In this document: piece after piece, positions 23,510 through 29,152 of the stretch
Layout: each line of letters starts with the position of its first letter
Position numbering within the stretch: the stretch's first letter is position 1
Assembly: GCA_003647715.1 (NCBI GenBank)
Contig: QMNJ01000005.1
Span: 1-29,152 of the forward strand
Length of the DNA: 29,152 bases
Direction: 5' to 3'
From: Candidatus Coatesiibacteriota bacterium
GTDB taxonomy: Bacteria; RBG-13-66-14; B26-G2
Position numbers and translations under genes: made by a program
Notes under the pieces: model-generated
Seen by the model: only the letters and a program-made list of their open reading frames with translations
Told to the model about the DNA's origin: nothing
Database searches by the model: none

Positions 23510-25006
23510 ATGTGTAAAGATGTGAGAGTTAGATTTGCGCCATCACCCACCGGCTATCTTCATGTGGGAGGAGCGAGGACTGCTCTGTTCAACTATCTTT
23601 TCGCCAGACACAATGACGGCAGTTTCATACTGCGGATAGAAGATACGGACAGGGAGAGGTCAGATGTTGAACTGGTAAATGCGATACTGGATGGTCTTAA
23701 CTGGCTTGGTCTTGAGTATGATGAGGGTCCTGTGGTAGGTGGTAATTATGGTCCATATTTCCAGTCAGAGAGGAAGGGAATATACAGTAAGTATATTGAG
23801 ATTCTTAAGGAGAAGGGTAGCTTATATCCCTGCTTCTGCACCCCTGAGGAACTGGCAAAGAGGAGGGAGGAATGTCAGAAGAGGGGGAAACCATACAGGT
23901 ATGACAGAAGATGCAGACAGCTCTCAAAGGTAGAGATTGAGAGACGGATGAGAGAAGGTATTCCCTATGCCCTGAGGATTTTGACCCCTGATGATGGCGA
24001 GACCGCCTTTGATGATATGATAAGGGGGCGTGTATCGTTTAAGAACTCTGAACTGGATGACCCTATCGTAGTCAGGTCTGATGGTAGTCCCACCTACAAC
24101 TTCTGCGTGGTGGTGGACGACCATCTGATGGAGATAACGCATGTAATCAGGGGCGAGGACCATCTTTCAAATACTCCGAAGCAGATACTCGTCTATAATG
24201 CTCTTGGCTGGGAGGTGCCTTTGTTTGCTCATGTGCCTTTGATATTGGGTCCGGATAGAAAGCGCCTGTCCAAGAGGCATGGTGCAACATCTATATCTGC
24301 ATACAGGGATGATGGGTATCTGCCCTGTGCGATGTTCAATTTTCTATCACTTCTGGGATGGTCAGCAGGTGAGGACAGGGAGATAATGTCTAAGGATGAG
24401 ATTATAGAGCGATTTTCCATTGAGGGAATCTCTAGGTCACCCGCCATTTTTGATGTTGATAAATTAAAGTGGATGAACGGGCACTATATAAGGGAGATGG
24501 ATGAGAATGAGTTTGTGGTTTTAGCAGAGAGGCAACTTATTAATAATGGTGTAGACCTTGATAGTTGGAAAGAGAGGGAGGGTGAGCAGTGGGTTAAGCG
24601 GGTGATACTTATTGAGAAGGAGAAGATGAAGAGGATGACAGACATTTTTTATCTAACAGAGTTCTTCTTCAACGATGAGTTGGAGTATGAGGCGAGGGGG
24701 GTGAAGAAACATTTATCAAAACCTGAGAGCAAGTTGATGCTTCAGAAGGTATTAGATGGTCTTGAAGGACTTGATGAGAGGGCGTTCTACCCTGCTGATG
24801 AAGGTGGTGCTCTGGATATTCTGGAGGATGTTGTCAGGGGTGTAGCTGAGAGTGAGGGAGTATCTGCAGGTAAGGTTATACATCCAGTGAGGGTAGCCAT
24901 AAGCGGGAGGACATCAGGTCCCGGGCTATTTGAGATGATGTATCTTCTGGGGAAAAAGCGCTGTGTTGAGAGAATAAATGTAGCCCTTGATAGGTTTTTC
25001 ACATAG
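23510..25006 (+). CDS. gltX: Glutamyl-tRNA synthetase
   Basis: Charges tRNA-Glu, a class I enzyme. Motif HIGH appears as PSPTGYLHVGGARTALFNYLF (11-31), and KMSKS as DRKRLSKRHG (249-258). Zinc-type Cys residues occur in CFCTPEELAKRR and YDRRCR. The catalytic core (1-320) and helical anticodon domain (to 498) give the normal bacterial length. Features of GluRS, not eukaryote-type GlnRS, include LRIEDTDRERS and the LSKRHG form. The start at 23510 has no Shine-Dalgarno and sits 16 bases after the preceding stop, so it may be coupled to that gene or use an own start. Confidence 0.96.
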   Translation: MCKDVRVRFAPSPTGYLHVGGARTALFNYLFARHNDGSFILRIEDTDRERSDVELVNAILDGLNWLGLEYDEGPVVGGNYGPYFQSERKGIYSKYIEILKEKGSLYPCFCTPEELAKRREECQKRGKPYRYDRRCRQLSKVEIERRMREGIPYALRILTPDDGETAFDDMIRGRVSFKNSELDDPIVVRSDGSPTYNFCVVVDDHLMEITHVIRGEDHLSNTPKQILVYNALGWEVPLFAHVPLILGPDRKRLSKRHGATSISAYRDDGYLPCAMFNFLSLLGWSAGEDREIMSKDEIIERFSIEGISRSPAIFDVDKLKWMNGHYIREMDENEFVVLAERQLINNGVDLDSWKEREGEQWVKRVILIEKEKMKRMTDIFYLTEFFFNDELEYEARGVKKHLSKPESKLMLQKVLDGLEGLDERAFYPADEGGALDILEDVVRGVAESEGVSAGKVIHPVRVAISGRTSGPGLFEMMYLLGKKRCVERINVALDRFFT

Positions 25007-25020
25007 TAGATTTGGTCAGG

Positions 25021-26910
25021 TTATTTTATCTTCAACAGGTATAGTATGGTGCTTCCCAGTTGTGGCACTATATAGATTCCCCCGTCATCAGAGCAGAAGA
25101 TATTAGCAGGTCTTATTGTGGTATCTTCGGTGAATGGTGAGAGGTCTATTGACTTTATGAAGTCGCCTTCGGTGGTAAAGAACTGAATCCTGTTCACATC
25201 ACCCATCTCCGCAGTTACAATTATCGGTTTAGCGTCTTTGCTTAAGATATCCCGCCATTTCGGGTAATATGATATTGCGGATACACACACCAACTTGCCC
25301 TCATCTGAGCCAAATTCACCAAAAAAGTTGATTGCCTCATTCTCAGCAGAGAAGTGAATTAAACTGCTGTTGATGGTATCAAGGACTAAATAACCACTAT
25401 ATCCATCGGGACATATATCAACAGGGTCCGGTCTGTGCAGGTCTGAACCCATCTTCTGGGGTATGTTCGTCCAGGTCTTGAAGTTCCCCATTCTGTCAAA
25501 TATCTGCACCCTTCTGTTCATCCTTTCCACCACAATAACCTCGTCTCTGTCTGATATCATAAGCGAATAGGGCAGGTTGAAGCACCCCTTGCCTGTGCCG
25601 GGTATAGGTTTTCCCTCTTCGTCAATTGTTGCGGATATGGTAAGTATTGATTTGCCCAATGGGTCAAATACCTTTACTGCATGGTTGCCCGAATCAGTTA
25701 TCCATATCCAACCCTCTCGGTCAACACTTATGGATGTGGGCTCAATCATATTCTCAGATGTTCCCTCACCCTTTTTCCCGAATGTATTTATGAGTTCCCC
25801 GGATAGATTGAATATATATACCCTGCTCTGGAGTGAATCAAGCAGGAAGATATTATTATTGCTGATATGAACATCTTTTATGTTAACTGGCTCGTCAAAC
25901 ATCGTATCTTTGAGAACCGGGCTTATCTCTACTTTTACAATCATAAATCTTGGTGGGGGGGCAGTTTGTCTCTCTTCTACTGCGACCTTTTCTTCTCTCT
26001 TTCTTAATCCGGCTCTTTCAGTGCCTGAGAAAGCGACTACCCTGTTTCTTCCTGAGTTCTTCGCCGAATAGAGGGCTTCATCAGATGCCTTCAGTAGTTC
26101 ATATGCCTCCTCTGCATCCTCGGGGAATGCTGAGACACCTATGCTGACTGTAACCTTGATGTTCTTCCCGCTGTTGATGGGAATTTGCAGGTTTGAAATG
26201 TATGACCTTATCTCCTCTGATATGTTTATGGCTTCATCCTTCCCGATACCTGGTAATATGACTGTTAATTCCTCTCCACCATAGCGGGAGACAAATCCCT
26301 TTTTATCTATTACCGCTTTGAGAACTGTTGCTACTTTCTCAAGGACCACATCACCAACAGGGTGTCCATAGGTATCGTTTACCTTCTTGAAGTGGTCAAT
26401 GTCTATCATAAGTAGTGCTATTGCTCTATTTATGGGTTTAGCATTTATTATCTCTGTCTGTAACTGACTATCAAAGTATGCCCTGGAATATAGACCGGTC
26501 AGCGGGTCTCTCTTGGTGGCTTCCTTATTTACCGCCTGCTGTAGGAGTTCTCTGAACAGATTGAGTGTCTCTGCATCTTTCTTGGGCATTGTGTTTGCCT
26601 CCAGGTTGTAGACATCAAGGGTGTGAGAGACCCGGTTGTTGATGAGCGTTATGGGGTATGATAGTAGCGGGTCTTTGTTCTCATATTCTTCCTTAAACTG
26701 TGGTGACCTGGCGATTACCTTCTTTGACAGTGAGAAGTCAACCTCGGAGACCGTAATCCCCCTGCAGTTGGTATATTTCTCTATGTTCGCTAGAATTGCA
26801 TCTACTGCTTTCTCAAACTCAAAGTCAAAGTTAATCATATTGAGAATCTCATTTACGACTGTGTGAGTTCTCGTCCAGGATGCTAGGTCTGGATGGGTAT
26901 CATATATCAT
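25021..26910 (-). CDS. GGDEF diguanylate cyclase fused to an NHL-repeat beta-propeller
   Basis: A 629-residue cytoplasmic protein with no signal or membrane segment. Residues 1-125 resemble a degenerate GAF sensor; 130-295 are a GGDEF domain, with DPLTGLYSRAYF (135-146), DIDHFKKVNDTYGHPVGD and the active-site GGEEL (211-215), so c-di-GMP synthesis is plausible. The inhibitory RxxD site is missing: the equivalent segment reads DKKG. Residues 325-629 are NHL repeats (VDREGWIWITDSGNHAVKVFDPLG, VVERMNRRVQIFDRMGNF, with four or more more-diverged blades), as in six-blade propellers. NHL propellers are usually outside the cytoplasm, so the fusion is unusual. The start has no Shine-Dalgarno and a -10 box close by. 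Convergent with gltX (14-base gap). Confidence 0.9.
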   Translation of the reverse strand: MIYDTHPDLASWTRTHTVVNEILNMINFDFEFEKAVDAILANIEKYTNCRGITVSEVDFSLSKKVIARSPQFKEEYENKDPLLSYPITLINNRVSHTLDVYNLEANTMPKKDAETLNLFRELLQQAVNKEATKRDPLTGLYSRAYFDSQLQTEIINAKPINRAIALLMIDIDHFKKVNDTYGHPVGDVVLEKVATVLKAVIDKKGFVSRYGGEELTVILPGIGKDEAINISEEIRSYISNLQIPINSGKNIKVTVSIGVSAFPEDAEEAYELLKASDEALYSAKNSGRNRVVAFSGTERAGLRKREEKVAVEERQTAPPPRFMIVKVEISPVLKDTMFDEPVNIKDVHISNNNIFLLDSLQSRVYIFNLSGELINTFGKKGEGTSENMIEPTSISVDREGWIWITDSGNHAVKVFDPLGKSILTISATIDEEGKPIPGTGKGCFNLPYSLMISDRDEVIVVERMNRRVQIFDRMGNFKTWTNIPQKMGSDLHRPDPVDICPDGYSGYLVLDTINSSLIHFSAENEAINFFGEFGSDEGKLVCVSAISYYPKWRDILSKDAKPIIVTAEMGDVNRIQFFTTEGDFIKSIDLSPFTEDTTIRPANIFCSDDGGIYIVPQLGSTILYLLKIK

Positions 26911-26916
26911 ATCGCT

Positions 26917-26924
26917 ATAATATA
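26917..26924 (-). promoter_or_regulatory. -10 region of the GGDEF-NHL gene, leaderless geometry
   Basis: On the minus strand TATATT (26924-26919) and an overlapping TATTAT (26922-26917) end 8 and 6 bases before the ATG at 26910. No Shine-Dalgarno exists and the -35 region is weak. A leaderless message is likely. Confidence 0.4.
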
Positions 26925-27013
26925 ACAGAAAAGTTGTTCTATTTGTTTGAGTTTATTAGATGCATATTGCAATTTGAAATATACACTATTATATAGATAG
27001 TTAATAAGACCGC

Positions 27014-27817
27014 TCATTCTTGTATTGTATTTATAGCCAGTTGTTTAACACCAAGGGATTTAATCGTTTTAGACCTGATTAACTCAAATGTCAGTTCGGC
27101 TATTATATCTTTATTAACCTCTTCTATTTCACCTTTGAGAAGGTTTAGAGTAAGTTTATCTCTACCGAGTTTTAACCTCACGAACTTAACACCCTTCTCT
27201 CTGATTTTATCCTCAGCACTTTCAATCTCCCTCAATGTCTCTTCCAATAATGGTATGTTTGCTTCTACCCTCGTTGCAAGGCAGGATTCTCTTGGTGTGA
27301 TGAGATAGTTTAAACCGAATTTCTCAGACATTGCTATTATGTCGCTCTTCTCTATCTCTGCTTCAATGTATGGTGTCAGTATGCCTTCTTCTGTAACGGC
27401 TTTGAGACCGGGTCGGCTTGACCTGAGGTCTGTGAGGTTGCTTCCATCAATTATGTTGACTATACCGACCTCATCTGCATAGGATTTAATTGCCTTGAAG
27501 AACTCCTTCTTACAGAAATAACACCTATCTAAAGTATTTAACATTATCTTTTCATTCTCAAGCAGTTTCAGGTCAATTATTTTATGCTTAACATTTAATC
27601 TTCTGGATACCTCCCTTGACCTCCTTATCATCCTCTCTGGTATGTATTCAGCGTTGATGGTCACAGCATTTGTGTTATGTTGATGTGAATTTAATGCTAA
27701 CCATAGAAGAAAACCGGAATCAACACCCCCGGAGAATGCCACTATTATTCCACCCTTATATGATTTAATAACCTTTGACAATCTCTGGAATTTATCTTCT
27801 AATCTTGCTTCTTTCAT
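27014..27817 (-). CDS. larE: ATP-dependent sulfur transferase for the nickel-pincer cofactor
   Basis: Inserts sulfur into the pyridinium-3,5-dicarboxylic acid mononucleotide intermediate of the nickel-pincer nucleotide (NPN) cofactor used by lactate racemase-type enzymes. The PP-loop is SGGVDS (29-34). Three Cys residues are present: C99 and C102 in RCYFCKKEF and C179 in RESCLATR. The last corresponds to the sacrificial Cys of the Lactobacillus enzyme; the CxxC plus C pattern matches LarE proteins proposed or shown to carry a [4Fe-4S] cluster for sulfur transfer. The 267-residue length is typical. The gene is the third of the larB-larC-larE order on the minus strand, 26 bases after larC, and shows no strong ribosome-binding site. 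Confidence 0.93.
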   Translation of the reverse strand: MKEARLEDKFQRLSKVIKSYKGGIIVAFSGGVDSGFLLWLALNSHQHNTNAVTINAEYIPERMIRRSREVSRRLNVKHKIIDLKLLENEKIMLNTLDRCYFCKKEFFKAIKSYADEVGIVNIIDGSNLTDLRSSRPGLKAVTEEGILTPYIEAEIEKSDIIAMSEKFGLNYLITPRESCLATRVEANIPLLEETLREIESAEDKIREKGVKFVRLKLGRDKLTLNLLKGEIEEVNKDIIAELTFELIRSKTIKSLGVKQLAINTIQE

Positions 27818-27843
27818 AATAAGTAAACTCTTGTTTTTTACTT

Positions 27844-29010
27844 TTATTGTTTTTTATATTCAATCTCTTTTAAGAGCTCTTTTTCTATCTTCCATTGGGG
27901 TAATCCAGTTGTTTTAGCGATATTCTCTATAGATTCCTGCTCAATGCTATACCTTAAAGTGCTGTCAGGAAGTTTAATTCTTTTTGCTCTTATAATCCCA
28001 AATTTTGTCTCTAACTCTATCTCTTCTCTGGGGACCTTTATTCTATTCAAGGTGGAGAACCTTACACCCGTCGTTGTTGTCTCTTTAGTTAGAATCTCTG
28101 CTACCCTACTCTCATACCCCACCGGTATAAGAACTGATATCTGGATGCCCTGCCTGCCCTTTTTCATTCCTATAAGTGTAGTCCATACATCTAATGCACC
28201 GGCTCTGAAGAGGTCTTCAATCACCTTTGGAACCTGGGATGGTTTCATATCATCTATGTTTGTTTTTATCTCAAGCACTGTATCATACTCAAATCTCTCA
28301 TCTTCACATACATCATCGCCTGTTATTGCTCTTAATATATTAGGTGCTATATCATAGTCCCTCGTTCCAGCGCCATACCCGATTGATGTAATGCGCATCT
28401 GTGGTGTTGATGTGGTTATTGTAAATGATGATGCAAGTATTGCTGCACCTGTTGGTGTCGTAAGCTCGCCTTTCACATTGCCTCCATAGACCTGCATTCC
28501 CGAGAGGATGTGAGCTGTTGCAGGAGCGGGAATGGGTAGAGTTCCATGGGCGGTCTCTACGGTGCCATAACCCATTGCTGGTGGTTCACTTGTTAATGTA
28601 TCAATCTTTAGTATGTCAATACCAATAAAGAACCCAAGTATGTCAAACAGTGTATCATATGTGCCTAATTCATGAAGGTGGGGTTTCTCGCCGTGAATTG
28701 CTTCTTCTGCTTCAATTATCAGGTTTAGTGCCCTTAATGCATTTAACCTTATGCCATTATCAAGACCTGACTTCTCTACTAATTTGAGCATATTGTCAAT
28801 GTCTATCTTCTCTTCTTTCTCCCTAAAATCTACTGTTGTAGCCATTATTCCACATTTCTGCTTTTTCATTACATTCATCTTAACCGGTTTCATAAGAATG
28901 TTGCTTAACGCCTTCTCTATATCATCTTTAGATAACCCGATGTCTATAAGTGAGGCGATAGCCATATCTCCTGATATGCCCATATATGGTTGGAAATGTA
29001 ATCTTTTCAC
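27844..29010 (-). CDS. larC: Nickel insertion enzyme LarC of the nickel-pincer pathway (DUF111 family)
   Basis: Inserts nickel into the dithio-pyridinium intermediate in a CTP-dependent step. The 388 residues include MGISGDMAIASLIDIGL at the start, PHLHELGTYDTLFDILGF, MGYGTVETAHGTLPIPAPA, GELTTPTGAAIL, then a C-terminal TNIDDMKPSQVP and ALDVWTTLIGMKKGRQG. The family usually has a Cys in the first motif (DCFAGISGDM); here it reads PYMGISGDM. In Lactobacillus plantarum larC is made by a ribosomal frameshift, but this copy is one frame. The start is GTG at 29010, with GAGGTGG 6 bases upstream and the larB stop 20 bases away. Confidence 0.93.
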   Translation of the reverse strand: MKRLHFQPYMGISGDMAIASLIDIGLSKDDIEKALSNILMKPVKMNVMKKQKCGIMATTVDFREKEEKIDIDNMLKLVEKSGLDNGIRLNALRALNLIIEAEEAIHGEKPHLHELGTYDTLFDILGFFIGIDILKIDTLTSEPPAMGYGTVETAHGTLPIPAPATAHILSGMQVYGGNVKGELTTPTGAAILASSFTITTSTPQMRITSIGYGAGTRDYDIAPNILRAITGDDVCEDERFEYDTVLEIKTNIDDMKPSQVPKVIEDLFRAGALDVWTTLIGMKKGRQGIQISVLIPVGYESRVAEILTKETTTTGVRFSTLNRIKVPREEIELETKFGIIRAKRIKLPDSTLRYSIEQESIENIAKTTGLPQWKIEKELLKEIEYKKQ

Positions 29011-29030
29011 TCAACACCACCTCTTTCTCT

Positions 29031-29152
29031 TCAGGTTCTTCTTGCTATAAGGTGAGCAAAGTATCCTGCTCCAAAGCCATTATCAATATTTACGACTGCT
29101 ATACCATTACTGCAGGAGTTAAGCATTGTTAATAATGGACTGATGCCACCAA
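29031..29152 (-). CDS. larB: C-terminal end of LarB (pyridinium-3,5-biscarboxylic acid mononucleotide synthase)
   Basis: Incomplete at its 5' end, which lies past the right edge; about 40 residues are present, ending at the stop codon 29033-29031. The peptide GGISPLLTMLNSC, then GIAVVNIDNGFGAGYFAHLIAR, is the characteristic C-terminus of LarB, the PurE-related enzyme that carboxylates and hydrolyses NaAD in the first step of NPN synthesis. It opens the larB-larC-larE block. Confidence 0.88.
   Translation of the reverse strand, partial: GGISPLLTMLNSCSNGIAVVNIDNGFGAGYFAHLIARRT

Overview
The window looks like a chromosomal stretch from a diderm (Gram-negative-type) bacterium, probably an anaerobe from a poorly cultivated lineage. 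The diderm call rests on an OmpA-family outer membrane protein, a TolC-like channel and an RND efflux system. The anaerobe call is an inference from a selenocysteine-containing SelD and nickel-pincer cofactor (lar) genes. The phylum cannot be fixed from the sequence; the mix resembles deltaproteobacterial or WOR-3-like genomes. Coding density is high, and no tRNA, rRNA, IS element, prophage or CRISPR array was seen.

Layout, left to right. 1-386: C-terminal end of a DDGWAVG-repeat propeller-like protein. 445-2556: a Rel/SpoT (p)ppGpp synthetase/hydrolase. 2615-3208: a small exported protein of unknown function. 3228-4280 (minus): selD, which reads through an in-frame UGA at codon 18; the gene is longer than the plain open frame suggests. 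4597-10598: an operon-like block of a PhaR-type regulator, RND adaptor, RND pump and TolC-like channel, behind a promoter bracketed by two TGC-N3-GCA palindromes. 10839-13840: a zinc-ribbon membrane protein, lgt and asnS. 13912-16135: two overlapping DUF21-CBS membrane proteins. 16195-18516: a DUF4388 protein and a GAF-HD-GYP phosphodiesterase. 18607-20679: an EF-G-like GTPase of the second (FusA2) type. 20753-22510: an OmpA-family protein with thrombospondin type 3 repeats, followed by a strong terminator. 22609-25006: a degenerate SDR/epimerase-like protein and gltX. 25021-26910 (minus): a GGDEF-NHL fusion. 27014-29152 (minus): larE, larC and the end of larB.

Functional themes: nucleotide second messengers (ppGpp, and c-di-GMP made by GGDEF and degraded by HD-GYP), envelope transport and assembly, translation (AsnRS, GluRS, EF-G-like), and two trace-element pathways (selenophosphate and the nickel-pincer nucleotide). 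Many genes inside operons have good Shine-Dalgarno sites. Several first genes (rel, selD, the GGDEF-NHL gene, perhaps the DUF21 pair) instead have a -10-like box only about 6-9 bases before the ATG and no Shine-Dalgarno, which suggests leaderless mRNAs. The most interesting points are the selenoprotein SelD with its hairpin, the PhaR-type regulator tied to an efflux operon, the leaderless-promoter pattern, and the GGDEF-NHL fusion.
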